Below, one piece after another: positions 33,518 through 42,860 of a DNA stretch of 52,220 bases. Within the stretch, counting starts at the first letter, position 1; every line of letters begins with the position of its first letter. The DNA lies in NCBI GenBank assembly GCA_018065305.1, contig JAGHTO010000035.1:1-52220 (forward strand). The letters run 5' to 3'. The position numbers and the translations under genes were made by a program. The notes under the pieces were generated by a model. The model did not search any database and had not been told where the DNA came from. It worked only from the letters and a program-made list of their open reading frames with translations. This DNA comes from Candidatus Cacconaster scatequi. GTDB lineage: Bacteria > Bacteroidota > Bacteroidia > Bacteroidales > UBA932.

Positions 33518-35289
33518 TGAATCATATCGATTTTATCGCCTCTTCCGCCGCAACGGCAGTCAAGGCACTTTATGGAACAGAGCCCTGTCCGTGTCTGATA
33601 CAGACACAACCTACAAGAAAGGAGTTCGAGGGGGATGTGACCCTGGTTGTGTTTCCTCTTCTGAAGACCAGCCGCAAGGCACCGGAAGCGACAGCCGAAG
33701 AGATCGGACACTGGCTGAAGGAGAACGTAGCCCAGATAGCGGGTTATAATGTGGTCAAAGGATTCCTCAATATCAAACTTTCAGGTTCATATTGGGCTGA
33801 AGTCCTTTCCAGCATAGCCGCCGACCCTGATTTCGGTCAGTTGCCGTCAACCGGAAAAACGGTTATGGTGGAGTTCTCGAGTCCCAATACCAACAAGCCG
33901 CTCCATCTCGGGCATATCAGGAACAATCTGCTCGGCTGGTCCATAAGCCAGCTTCTGAAGGCCTGCGGCCACAATGTGATGAGAGTCAATCTCGTCAACG
34001 ACCGGGGCATCCATATCTGCAAGTCGATGCTTGCCTGGCTCAAGTGCGGAAACGGCGTCACGCCGGAAAGCTCCGGTATGAAGGGTGATCATCTCGTCGG
34101 TGATTTCTATGTCAAATTCAACGACCTGTTCAAGGCTGAGGTGAAGGAGCTTGTCGCAGGGGGGATGAGCGAGGAGGATGCGGAGAAGAACGCCCCGATT
34201 CTCAAGGAGGCTCAGGCTATGCTTGTCAAGTGGGAGCAGGGGGACCCTGAAGTGGTAGGCCTGTGGCGCAGGATGAACGGATGGGTTTATGAAGGATTCG
34301 ACCAGACTTACGGAAGTCTGGGCATATCGTTCGACAGGACATATTATGAATCACAAACTTACAAGGGCGGGAAGGCCCTTGTGGAAGACGGTCTCTCGCG
34401 CGGTATATTTTTCAGGAAGGAGGACGGTTCCGTATGGTGCGACCTTACGGGGGACGGTCTTGACCAGAAGCTTCTTCTTCGCGGTGACGGCACTTCCGTC
34501 TATATGACACAGGATTTGGGAACGGCCCGGCAGCGTTTTGAAGAGTACAATCTCGATGAGATGATATATGTGGTGGGCAACGAACAGAACTACCATTTTC
34601 AGGTGCTCAAGCTGATTCTTGGCAAACTCGGTTTCGACTGGGCGGACTCCATATACCATATGTCATACGGAATGGTTGAACTTCCTGAAGGAAAGATGAA
34701 GTCCCGTGAAGGTACGGTAGTGGACGCTGACGATCTTGTCGGGAAGATGTATAATACGGCAAAGGAGACTTCTCTCGAGCTCGGCAAACTGGAGGGAATG
34801 GACGAATCCGAACAGGACTCGCTTTTCAGAATGCTTTCAATGGGTGCGATGAAGTATTTCATTCTCAAGGTAGACCCGAAAAAGACGATGCTGTTCGATC
34901 CCAAGGAATCCATCGATTTCAACGGAAACACCGGTCCGTTCATCCAATACACGCACGCCCGTATCCAGTCGATTCTCCGCAAGGCGGAGGGGTTGGAGAA
35001 GGTGGCCGGCAAGGCGGAACTTCTTCCCAAGGAGGAGTCTGTCATAGCGCTGCTCGCCTCATATCCTGAAAAAGTCAGGGAAGCGGGAGCCGCGCATTCT
35101 CCCGCTCTCATAGCCAACTTCGCATACGATCTTGCAAAGGAGTTCAACCAATATTATCACGATACTCAGATAATTCGTGAGGAAGACGCTGCAGTCCGCA
35201 GCCAGAGGCTTGTCCTCTCAGGTACGGTTGCCCGTACACTGAGACATGCAATGAATATTCTCGGTATAGAACTTCCTGACAGGATGTGA
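33517..35289 (+). CDS. argS: Arginyl-tRNA synthetase
   Basis: The 590-aa class I enzyme charges tRNA-Arg. It has an N-terminal Add1 domain, the HIGH-type motif in SSPNTNKPLHLGHIRNNLLG (about 124-143), the KMSKS-equivalent MKSREGTVVDADDL (about 394), and a C-terminal anticodon-binding helical domain ending RTLRHAMNILGIELPDRM. Length is normal. Its start shares a base with the rpoD stop, so the two are likely translationally coupled. Confidence 0.97.
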   Translation: MNHIDFIASSAATAVKALYGTEPCPCLIQTQPTRKEFEGDVTLVVFPLLKTSRKAPEATAEEIGHWLKENVAQIAGYNVVKGFLNIKLSGSYWAEVLSSIAADPDFGQLPSTGKTVMVEFSSPNTNKPLHLGHIRNNLLGWSISQLLKACGHNVMRVNLVNDRGIHICKSMLAWLKCGNGVTPESSGMKGDHLVGDFYVKFNDLFKAEVKELVAGGMSEEDAEKNAPILKEAQAMLVKWEQGDPEVVGLWRRMNGWVYEGFDQTYGSLGISFDRTYYESQTYKGGKALVEDGLSRGIFFRKEDGSVWCDLTGDGLDQKLLLRGDGTSVYMTQDLGTARQRFEEYNLDEMIYVVGNEQNYHFQVLKLILGKLGFDWADSIYHMSYGMVELPEGKMKSREGTVVDADDLVGKMYNTAKETSLELGKLEGMDESEQDSLFRMLSMGAMKYFILKVDPKKTMLFDPKESIDFNGNTGPFIQYTHARIQSILRKAEGLEKVAGKAELLPKEESVIALLASYPEKVREAGAAHSPALIANFAYDLAKEFNQYYHDTQIIREEDAAVRSQRLVLSGTVARTLRHAMNILGIELPDRM

Positions 35290-35291
35290 TT

Positions 35292-36863
35292 ATGCAGGGA
35301 TGCCAGATACCGACTTCAAAGAAGGAGGTCGAAGCTTTGGGGTGGAATTACATTGACGTGATTCTCATCAGTGGTGATGCATACGTCGATCATCCTTCCT
35401 TCGGGGTCGCGATACTGGCCAGAGTACTTGAAAACGCAGGATACAGGGTTGCCGTCATCCCTCAGCCGAATTGGCGGGACGACCTCCGAGATTTCAGGAA
35501 ACTCGGTGCACCACGCCTTTTCTTCGGGGTTACAGCGGGCGCGATGGATTCGATGGTGAACCATTACACTGCGGCAAAGAGACTCCGAAGCGATGATGCG
35601 TATACGCCGGAGGGACGTGCCGGTGCCCGTCCGGACAGAGCTGTGACCGTCTATACGAAAATTCTCAAGAAGTTGTATCCCGATGTTCCCGTAGTGATAG
35701 GGGGAATCGAGGCATCTCTGAGGCGTGATCCTCATTACGACTATTGGTCCGACAGTTTGAGACCTTCCATTCTGGATGAATCAGGAGCTGATTATCTTGT
35801 CTGCGGAATGGGCGAACTTCCCATATTGTACCTCGCTGACAAATTCGGCAGGAAATATGGCAGAAAGGTGACCCTGAAAGTTGCAGGTGACCTGGAAAGT
35901 CTGGTACACGTTTCCGGAAAGACGATAACGGCAGCTCCGCTCAACCGGGATCAGATAGATTGGATATACGACCTGCCATATACGAAATTGACGCACCCGA
36001 GATACAAAGGCAAGCGAATACCTGCCTACGATATGATTAAATTCTCGGTTACGACCCATCGAGGTTGTTTCGGCGGGTGCAATTTTTGTGCGATTACAGC
36101 TCATCAGGGAAAAGTCATCCAGTCCAGAAGCGAAGAGTCTGTCCTAAGGGAGGTGAGAAAGTTGACCGGACATCCTGAATTCAAGGGCGTCATCACGGAT
36201 CTCGGAGCTCCGACCGCAAATATGTATATGATGGGAGGAAAAAATAGGGAGGTGTGTTCGAAATGCAGGCGTAACTCCTGCCTCTTCCCGTCGGTATGCG
36301 GGAATCTGAATCACGACCATACACCTCTTCTGCAACTTTATGAAAAGGTTCTTTCGATACCCGGCGTCAGGCACGTATATATCGGCAGCGGCATAAGATA
36401 TGACCTCTTCCTAAATCAGGACGGGTTCCTCGATGATGCGGGAAGGAGATATTTCGAACAGCTCGTGCTGCGTCACACGTCGGGCAGGCTCAAGGTTGCG
36501 CCGGAACATACGGAAGACCACGTGCTGAAAGCGATGGCAAAGCCGAGTTTCAAACTTTTTGAAAGGCTGAGGATTGAGTTTGACAATCTCGTGCGCAGGA
36601 ACAACCTGAATTATCAGCTTGTTCCGTATTTCATCTCGTCGCATCCCGGATGTACTCTCAAGGATATGGAGGCACTCTCCCGGAAAGCCGCCCTGCACGG
36701 CCTTTATATGGATCAGGTGCAGGATTTCACGCCGACACCTATGAGCATCTCGACACAGATGTTCAACACGGGAATCAATCCGTGTACCGGTGAAAAAATC
36801 TTCGTGGAACGTGAAATGCGCAAAAAACAGCAGCAGAAATCCTTTTTCTTCAAAAAACGGTGA
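35292..36863 (+). CDS. YgiQ-family radical SAM protein
   Basis: The 523-aa protein matches the UPF0313/YgiQ family: LGWNYIDVILISGDAYVDHP, VVIGGIEASLRR and the radical SAM cluster CFGGCNFCAI (CxxxCxxC, about 258-267), then KVAPEHTEDHVL and FTPTPMSISTQMF. The chemical reaction is unknown. ATG at 35292 is taken as start; a GTG at 35286 overlapping the argS stop is an alternative, adding two residues. It ends with a basic tail KKQQQKSFFFKKR. Confidence 0.93.
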   Translation: MQGCQIPTSKKEVEALGWNYIDVILISGDAYVDHPSFGVAILARVLENAGYRVAVIPQPNWRDDLRDFRKLGAPRLFFGVTAGAMDSMVNHYTAAKRLRSDDAYTPEGRAGARPDRAVTVYTKILKKLYPDVPVVIGGIEASLRRDPHYDYWSDSLRPSILDESGADYLVCGMGELPILYLADKFGRKYGRKVTLKVAGDLESLVHVSGKTITAAPLNRDQIDWIYDLPYTKLTHPRYKGKRIPAYDMIKFSVTTHRGCFGGCNFCAITAHQGKVIQSRSEESVLREVRKLTGHPEFKGVITDLGAPTANMYMMGGKNREVCSKCRRNSCLFPSVCGNLNHDHTPLLQLYEKVLSIPGVRHVYIGSGIRYDLFLNQDGFLDDAGRRYFEQLVLRHTSGRLKVAPEHTEDHVLKAMAKPSFKLFERLRIEFDNLVRRNNLNYQLVPYFISSHPGCTLKDMEALSRKAALHGLYMDQVQDFTPTPMSISTQMFNTGINPCTGEKIFVEREMRKKQQQKSFFFKKR

Positions 36864-36923
36864 TTTTTTTTTGTTTGTATAAAAAAAACGGCATATAATT
36901 GCAATTGAAAAATAGCGTCATAT

Positions 36924-37283
36924 ATGGCTGAACATACAAATAAGAAAAGAGCTGTCATAAGTTACGATAATATGTCCCAGGAACTGTTGGATGCCTTCAA
37001 GGAAAAATATCCTCACGGTTATGCCGATTATATGGGGGATATTTTCAGGGTTGACAAGCCGAACGGGGATTTCTTCTATGCAGTGTCTATCGAAGTGCCG
37101 GATGCGATTTATCTGGTGAAAATAAATGTGAAGATAGACGATTATCAGGATCTGGAAAACGATCTGTTCAAGGATGATGACAGGGATGATGCGGATGATG
37201 AACAGGATACTGACGACAGATTCCCTGAGCCGGACGATGACATAGCTGCTGCCAAGGCTGCAGAAGCGGATGACGATGAGTAG
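36924..37283 (+). CDS. Small acidic conserved Bacteroidales protein
   Basis: The 119-aa product has a compact N-terminal region (about 1-78: AVISYDNMSQELLDAFKEKY, PHGYADYMGDIFRVDKPNG, YLVKINVKIDD) and a very acidic, disordered-looking tail (about 85-119, mostly D and E). I recall similar proteins of unknown function in many Bacteroidales. The tail suggests nucleic-acid mimicry or partner binding, but this is conjecture. A near-consensus -7 element TATAATTG (36894-36901) lies 22 bp upstream. The end overlaps the CLC gene by 14 bp. Confidence 0.78.
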   Translation: MAEHTNKKRAVISYDNMSQELLDAFKEKYPHGYADYMGDIFRVDKPNGDFFYAVSIEVPDAIYLVKINVKIDDYQDLENDLFKDDDRDDADDEQDTDDRFPEPDDDIAAAKAAEADDDE

Positions 37284-39009
37284 GTCTTTCTCCGAAAAGA
37301 CCAGACTGCAGACTCTGGCAATCGTGGTTGGGTTGCTGTGCGGTCTGTCAGCAGTCATACTGATTGACCTGATTCATCTTATTCAGAACGGATTGGGTTT
37401 TCTTTTTGAAGAACGTTATGACTGGGTTCTCTACTTTCTTTGTCCCGGTCTTGGAATGGCGCTTTCTCTTCTCTTCGTGAAATTCATAGTCAGGGAGGAT
37501 ATCGGTCACGGTGTTACCAAGGTCCTTACCGCCATTTCCAAGAATGACTCCAACATTTCCGGCAGGAACACCTGGGCCTCTGTCGTGTCAAGCGCCCTGA
37601 CAATAGGTTTCGGGGGGAGCGTGGGAGCGGAAGCCCCGATTGTTTATACAGGTGCCGCGATAGGCTCGAATATAGGCCGGAAAGCCGGTCTTTCACAGAA
37701 AAACGTGACGATACTTCTCGGGTGCGGTGCGGCAGCTGCCATTGCCGCGATATTCAAGGCTCCTCTTGCAGGGGTTCTGTTTACCCTGGAGATACTTATG
37801 TTCAATATCTCGATGACCTCCATTCTTCCGGTCCTGATATCTTCCGTTACCGCTACAGTCGTCACCTATCTGCTCATAGGAAATGAAGTCACTTTCGCCA
37901 ACTCCATTGCTGATTTCAGAATGTCGAACCTTCCGTTCTATCTTGTTCTGGGTGTTTTTTGCGGTGGAATGTCGCTATATTTCATAAAGGCAACACTTAA
38001 AGTCGAGGACCGGATGAGAGCCGTGAAGAAGACCTCTGTCAGGTGGGCGGTATCAGCCTTGGCCCTCGGTATCGTGATTTTTGCGTGTCCTCCTCTGTTC
38101 GGTGAAGGATACGGCTCGCTGACTTATATGCTGACCAACAATGCGGAACATATTACCGCCGACTTTTCAACGAGTATGCTCGGTAATCCGTGGATGTTCC
38201 TGATGTTCGCGGCATTGGTGATGTTTCTCAAGGTGTTTGCAACAGCATTGACCAACAGCGGCGGAGGGGTCGGGGGAACTTTCGGACCAACCCTGGTAAC
38301 CGGAGGTTTCGCCGGTTTCGTGTTAGCCCGCCTTATAAATATGACCGGACTGGCAGTTCTTCCCGAGGCAAATTTCGCCCTTGTGGGAATGGCCGGTATG
38401 ATGGCCGGAGTGATGCAGGCGCCGATGACGGCCATCTTCCTTATAGCTGAAATCACAGGTGGCTATGAACTGTTGCTGCCCCTCATCATAACTTCAATTG
38501 CAAGCTTTGCCACGATAAGGACTGTGGAACCGTATTCCATTTATACGAAGAGAATTGCCGCAACCGGCGAACTCCTGACACACGACAGCGACCAGGCGGT
38601 GCTGACTCTTCTCAAGACATCAAAACTGATAGATACTGATTTCGTGAGCATCAGGCAGGATTCTTATCTGGGTGATGTCGTGGATGCGGTCAAAAGTTCC
38701 TCCTGTGACCATTTCCCTGTGGTGGACAGTCTGAATCACTTTTGCGGTGAAATAACTTTGAACGACATCAGGTCGATAATGTTCGACAATTCGGCATACG
38801 ATTCCGTAAAAGTCGTGTCAATAATGAAAAGCGTCCCTTCATTCGTCTATACGGATGAGAGTATGGAGAGTGTGATGGCCAAATTTGAAAGGACGGGTGC
38901 GATGACTCTTCCTGTACTGGACGATGAAAACAAGTTCCTAGGATACATATCCAAGACGGAGATTTTTACCTCATACCGCAACCAATTGAAGGAGTTTTCC
39001 AATGAATAG
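37270..39009 (+). CDS. CLC-family chloride channel/transporter with CBS domains
   Basis: The 579-aa protein has the CLC membrane domain (about 1-410) and two C-terminal CBS domains (about 440-575). The gating Glu is kept: GGSVGAEAPIVYTG (Glu121, E148 of E. coli ClC). The Cl- site loop GSGIP is replaced by GHGVT (79-83), and the inner proton Glu (E203) is replaced by Ile175 in LAGVLFTLEIL. GGVGGTFGPTLVTGG corresponds to GGIFAP. This suggests a channel-like or differently coupled carrier. CBS domains may sense nucleotides. The N terminus overlaps the previous gene by 14 bp, and tex overlaps its end by 8 bp. Confidence 0.92.
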   Translation: MTMSRSFSEKTRLQTLAIVVGLLCGLSAVILIDLIHLIQNGLGFLFEERYDWVLYFLCPGLGMALSLLFVKFIVREDIGHGVTKVLTAISKNDSNISGRNTWASVVSSALTIGFGGSVGAEAPIVYTGAAIGSNIGRKAGLSQKNVTILLGCGAAAAIAAIFKAPLAGVLFTLEILMFNISMTSILPVLISSVTATVVTYLLIGNEVTFANSIADFRMSNLPFYLVLGVFCGGMSLYFIKATLKVEDRMRAVKKTSVRWAVSALALGIVIFACPPLFGEGYGSLTYMLTNNAEHITADFSTSMLGNPWMFLMFAALVMFLKVFATALTNSGGGVGGTFGPTLVTGGFAGFVLARLINMTGLAVLPEANFALVGMAGMMAGVMQAPMTAIFLIAEITGGYELLLPLIITSIASFATIRTVEPYSIYTKRIAATGELLTHDSDQAVLTLLKTSKLIDTDFVSIRQDSYLGDVVDAVKSSSCDHFPVVDSLNHFCGEITLNDIRSIMFDNSAYDSVKVVSIMKSVPSFVYTDESMESVMAKFERTGAMTLPVLDDENKFLGYISKTEIFTSYRNQLKEFSNE

Positions 39010-41149
39010 CCTCTATGTCAGTTATATAGCATCCCAGTTGTCCGTTAGGGAGTGGCAAGTCGAGAATTGTGTGCAACTTCTTGAAGAGGGAGCCACAGTA
39101 CCATTCATAAGCCGCTATCGCAAGGAACGGACCGGTTCGATGGATGAAGTGACCGTGGCGGAAGTCAGGCACTGGTTTCTCAAGTTTTCTGAACTTGAAA
39201 AAAGGAAACAGGCCATATTGAAGAGTATTGAGGAACAGGGCAAGCTTACGGATGAACTTCGGGATTCCATTCTTCAGCAGACGGATCCACGTTCTGTGGA
39301 GGATCTGTATCTTCCTTTCAAGCCCAAGCGGCGCACCCGCGCTACCATTGCAAGAGAGAATGGCCTCGAGCCGCTTGCCGTCAGAATTCTCGATTTCTCC
39401 TGCAGGTATCCTGACGATGAGGCGAAACGTTTTGTAAAGGGAGCCGTCGGCTCCGTGGAGGATGCCCTTTCCGGCGCGAGAGATATAATCGCCGAAACTA
39501 TATCTGAAAATCAGGCGGTCCGAACCGCTCTAAGGGATCTCTATTCCAAATGGGGAAGCGTCTGTTCAAAACTCTCTCCCAAAATGCAGGGCACCCCGGA
39601 ATCGGAAAAATATCAGAATTATTTCGATTTTGGAGAAAGGTTGGACCGGATTCCTTCCCACCGGCTTCTTGCAGTCCTCAGGGCATCTGCCGCAGGCATT
39701 CTGAACGTCAAAGTCGACGTGAATCAGGAGTATGCACTCGAACGCATCTGCCGTCAGGTGGTGGAGAAAAGGGCTGGCAGACCGTCGCCCGAATGCAGAC
39801 GGCAGCTCAATCTGGCAATGGAAGATTCATATAAGAGACTTCTTCATCCGTCAATTGAGAACGAGACTCTTGCTGAAGCGAAGGAAAAGGCTGATATCCA
39901 GGCCATAAAAGTGTTCGGGCAAAATCTGCGGGAATTGCTTCTTGCTCCACCGGCAGGACAGAAAAGGACACTGGCAATTGATCCGGGTTTCAGAACCGGC
40001 TGCAAGGTTGTCTGCCTCGATTCTCAGGGAGAATTGCTTCATAATGACACTATTTTCCCACATCCTCCGGTAAATGAAAGAATTGCCGCGATGAAAAAGA
40101 TATCCCAGCTGGTGGAGGCATATAAAATTGAGGTGATTGCGATAGGGAACGGGACTGCTGGACGTGAAACGGAGGAGTTCATCAAGAAGATTGCTCTGCC
40201 TTCAGGAGTGAAGGTTTATTCCGTTTCCGAGGACGGGGCTTCCGTCTATTCCGCATCGGATATAGCCAGAAAGGAGTTTCCTGATTATGACGTTACCGTC
40301 CGTGGCGCCGTCTCTATCGGCAGGAGGCTGATGGATCCTCTCGCAGAACTCGTGAAGATTGACCCCAAGTCGATAGGGGTGGGGCAGTACCAGCATGACG
40401 TTGACCAGACCCTTCTCAAGGAGAGATTGGACGAGACGGTCGAAAGCTGTGTCAACAACGTGGGAGTGAATCTGAATACGGCATCCGGATACCTGCTCGG
40501 CTATGTTTCGGGTATCGGACCCGTACTGGCCGGTAATATAGTGGCGCACAGGGCTGAGAACGGGCCGTTCAGGAACAGGAGGCAGCTGCTTGGCGTCAGG
40601 AGGCTTGGGGAAAAGGTGTTTGAGCAATGTGCCGGTTTCCTGCGTATTCCTGACTCTGAAAATCCTCTTGACAATACGGCGGTTCACCCTGAAAGATATG
40701 CTCTTGTGGAGCAGATGGCATCCGATGCGGGGAAAACCCTCGAGCAGTTCATTGCGGATGCCGGAAAGCTGTCAGGTGAGGATATTGGACGATACGTCTC
40801 GGATGAGGTCGGACTTCAGACGCTGACCGATATACGGACGGAACTTTCCAAGAAAGGCCGGGATCCACGCGGTGGGATTGGCGTGTTTGAATTCGCTCAG
40901 GATATTCACTCAATTGAGGATTTGCGTGAAGGAATGATACTTCCGGGAATCGTGACCAATGTAACGGCATTCGGGGCTTTCGTGGATATCGGAATACACG
41001 AGAACGGTCTTGTCCACGTTTCTCAGATTGCCGACAGGCGTGTCGAAGACCCCTCATCCGTACTGAGGATCCACCAGCATCTGCAAGTAAGGGTGATAGG
41101 TGTCGACACTGTCAGAAAACGCATTTCATTGTCCTTGAAAAGTCTCTAA
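39002..41149 (+). CDS. tex: Tex-family RNA-binding transcription accessory protein
   Basis: The 715-aa protein shows the Tex order: an N-terminal helical domain with ATVPFISRYRKERTGSMDEV (about 31-50), a YqgF/RNase H-like domain (TLAIDPGFRTGCKVVCLDSQG, about 323-343), HhH repeats (YLLGYVSGIGPVLAGNIVAHR) and a C-terminal S1 domain (LPGIVTNVTAFGAFVDIG, NGLVHVSQIA). Tex binds nucleic acid and affects transcription and RNA turnover. The gene overlaps the CLC gene by 8 bp, so the acidic-protein/CLC/tex set is likely one operon. Confidence 0.96.
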   Translation: MNSLYVSYIASQLSVREWQVENCVQLLEEGATVPFISRYRKERTGSMDEVTVAEVRHWFLKFSELEKRKQAILKSIEEQGKLTDELRDSILQQTDPRSVEDLYLPFKPKRRTRATIARENGLEPLAVRILDFSCRYPDDEAKRFVKGAVGSVEDALSGARDIIAETISENQAVRTALRDLYSKWGSVCSKLSPKMQGTPESEKYQNYFDFGERLDRIPSHRLLAVLRASAAGILNVKVDVNQEYALERICRQVVEKRAGRPSPECRRQLNLAMEDSYKRLLHPSIENETLAEAKEKADIQAIKVFGQNLRELLLAPPAGQKRTLAIDPGFRTGCKVVCLDSQGELLHNDTIFPHPPVNERIAAMKKISQLVEAYKIEVIAIGNGTAGRETEEFIKKIALPSGVKVYSVSEDGASVYSASDIARKEFPDYDVTVRGAVSIGRRLMDPLAELVKIDPKSIGVGQYQHDVDQTLLKERLDETVESCVNNVGVNLNTASGYLLGYVSGIGPVLAGNIVAHRAENGPFRNRRQLLGVRRLGEKVFEQCAGFLRIPDSENPLDNTAVHPERYALVEQMASDAGKTLEQFIADAGKLSGEDIGRYVSDEVGLQTLTDIRTELSKKGRDPRGGIGVFEFAQDIHSIEDLREGMILPGIVTNVTAFGAFVDIGIHENGLVHVSQIADRRVEDPSSVLRIHQHLQVRVIGVDTVRKRISLSLKSL

Positions 41150-41157
41150 CTTTTTAT

Positions 41158-41165
41158 TATATTTG
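41158..41165 (+). promoter_or_regulatory. -7 promoter element of the DPM-like gene
   Basis: TATATTTG lies 8 bp after the tex stop and 4 bp before the ATG at 41170 (19 bp before the alternative ATG at 41185). Confidence 0.6.
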
Positions 41166-41169
41166 CAGG

Positions 41170-41913
41170 ATGGGAGGACAAGAGATGCATAAAAAGGTCA
41201 TAATTATCCCGACATACAACGAAAAGGAGAATATCGAAAAGATAATCAGAGCCCTGCGTGATTTGGAGGGAGATTATCACATCCTTGTGGTTGATGACGG
41301 GTCTCCCGACGGGACTGCCTCCATAGTGAAACAGCTTCAGAAGGAGGATTTCCCGGAATCTCTTTTCCTTATAGAAAGAAGTGGCAAGCTGGGACTCGGC
41401 ACCGCATATATGACAGGGTTCAGATGGGCCATTGAAAAAGAATATGACTACATATTCGAGATGGATGCCGATTTTTCTCACAATCCTTCCGATGTCCCCA
41501 GACTCTATTCAGCCTGTGTCGACAATGACGCCGACCTTGCAATCGGGTCAAGGTACTGCAACGGTATAAGTGTCACAAACTGGCCGATAGGCAGGGTTAT
41601 CATGTCCTATTTCGCTTCGAAATATGTAAGGTTTGTGTTGGGCATCAATATATACGATACTACAGCCGGCTTCAAGTGCTATTCCCGCAGGTTGCTGGAA
41701 ACCATAGACCTGGACCGCATCAGGATGCGCGGCTATGGTTTTCAGATTGAAATGAAATACAATGCCTTCAAGCTCGGGTTCAGGATTGTGGAAGTCCCCA
41801 TCATCTTTGAAGACAGAAAGGAGGGTACCAGCAAGATGTCGTCCAGTATTTTCGGTGAAGCTTTCAGCGGCGTCATCAAATTGCGTTTCCGTAAAATCAA
41901 ACCACGCAGATAA
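41170..41913 (+). CDS. Polyprenol-phosphate mannosyltransferase-like glycosyltransferase (GT2)
   Basis: The 247-aa protein matches dolichyl/polyprenyl-phosphate mannose synthases: VIIIPTYNEKENIEKII (about 9-25), LVVDDGSPDGTASI (about 43-56), the metal-binding DAD in FEMDADFSHNPSDVP (about 99-113), GSRYCNG and the C-terminal EVPIIFEDRKEGTSKMS. It lacks extra membrane helices, as in DPM1/Ppm1. It would move a hexose from a nucleotide sugar to a lipid phosphate, for export glycosylation. Start is uncertain: ATG 41170, or 41185 (MHKKVIIIP). It overlaps the ftsY start (TAATG). Confidence 0.9.
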   Translation: MGGQEMHKKVIIIPTYNEKENIEKIIRALRDLEGDYHILVVDDGSPDGTASIVKQLQKEDFPESLFLIERSGKLGLGTAYMTGFRWAIEKEYDYIFEMDADFSHNPSDVPRLYSACVDNDADLAIGSRYCNGISVTNWPIGRVIMSYFASKYVRFVLGINIYDTTAGFKCYSRRLLETIDLDRIRMRGYGFQIEMKYNAFKLGFRIVEVPIIFEDRKEGTSKMSSSIFGEAFSGVIKLRFRKIKPRR

Positions 41914-42854
41914 TGGGATTGCTCAACTGGTTCAAGAAAAGCGAAGACCCGTCAGATGGCCTTCAGAAGACGAAGCGCTCTATTTTTGAGAAGCTTTCAT
42001 ACGCCGTTGCCGGAAAAAGTGTCATAGATGACGAGGTGCTTGACTCCATTGAGGAGGCTCTCATTGCTTCTGACATAGGGGTCGACACTACCCAAAAGAT
42101 AATAGAGCGTCTGGAGGAGCGTGTTGCCAGGGACAAGTTTCTCAATCCTGACGAAATCAACGAATATCTTTGTCAGGAGATAGAACAGATTCTGTCCGAT
42201 GCTGCGGACGGCGCATCATCCAGTCCATTCGATTTCTCAAAAAAACCATATGTCATAATGGTTGTCGGTGTCAACGGAGTGGGTAAGACCACCACTATCG
42301 GAAAACTGGCTTCCCAGCTGAAGACTCAGGGTAAGAAAGTGGTTCTTGGTGCCGCCGATACTTTCCGCGCGGCTGCCGTGGACCAGCTTGTAATCTGGGC
42401 GGAGCGTGCCGGCGTTGACATAGTCCGGCAGCAGATGGGCTCCGACCCGGCCAGCGTCGCTTACGACGCCGTGACCAGCGCGGTAGCGAAGGGGGCGGAC
42501 GTCGTAATCATAGACACTGCAGGCAGGCTCCACAATAAGATCGGCCTGATGAACGAACTTACCAAGATAAAGAACGTGATAGGGCGGGTGATACCTGATG
42601 CTCCGCATGAGGTCCTGCTTGTAATCGACGGTTCTACAGGGCAAAACGGTTTCCTGCAGGCCAAGGAGTTCGCCCGTGCCACTGACATTAGCGCCCTTGC
42701 CGTTACAAAGCTTGACGGAAGTGCGAAAGGCGGAGTTGTAATAGGAATAAGTGACCAGTTCCATATTCCGGTCAAGTTCATAGGTGTCGGAGAAAGAATC
42801 GAAGACCTTAAACTTTTTGACAAGAAAGAATTTGTTGAATCTTTATTTATCTGA
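41913..42854 (+). CDS. ftsY: Signal recognition particle receptor FtsY
   Basis: The 313-aa GTPase docks SRP-ribosome complexes at the membrane. It shows the N domain (residues about 20-95), G1 [16 protein letters not shown] (about 116-131), the insertion-box region [12 protein letters not shown]3 DTAGRLHNK and G4 [10 protein letters not shown], and the G5 loop [11 protein letters not shown]. The acidic A domain is almost missing, as is common outside Proteobacteria. Its RNA partner ffs lies at 25584. pheT follows 6 bp after the stop. Confidence 0.97.
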   Translation: MGLLNWFKKSEDPSDGLQKTKRSIFEKLSYAVAGKSVIDDEVLDSIEEALIASDIGVDTTQKIIERLEERVARDKFLNPDEINEYLCQEIEQILSDAADGASSSPFDFSKKPYVIMVVGVNGVGKTTTIGKLASQLKTQGKKVVLGAADTFRAAAVDQLVIWAERAGVDIVRQQMGSDPASVAYDAVTSAVAKGADVVIIDTAGRLHNKIGLMNELTKIKNVIGRVIPDAPHEVLLVIDGSTGQNGFLQAKEFARATDISALAVTKLDGSAKGGVVIGISDQFHIPVKFIGVGERIEDLKLFDKKEFVESLFI

Positions 42855-42860
42855 TATAAA

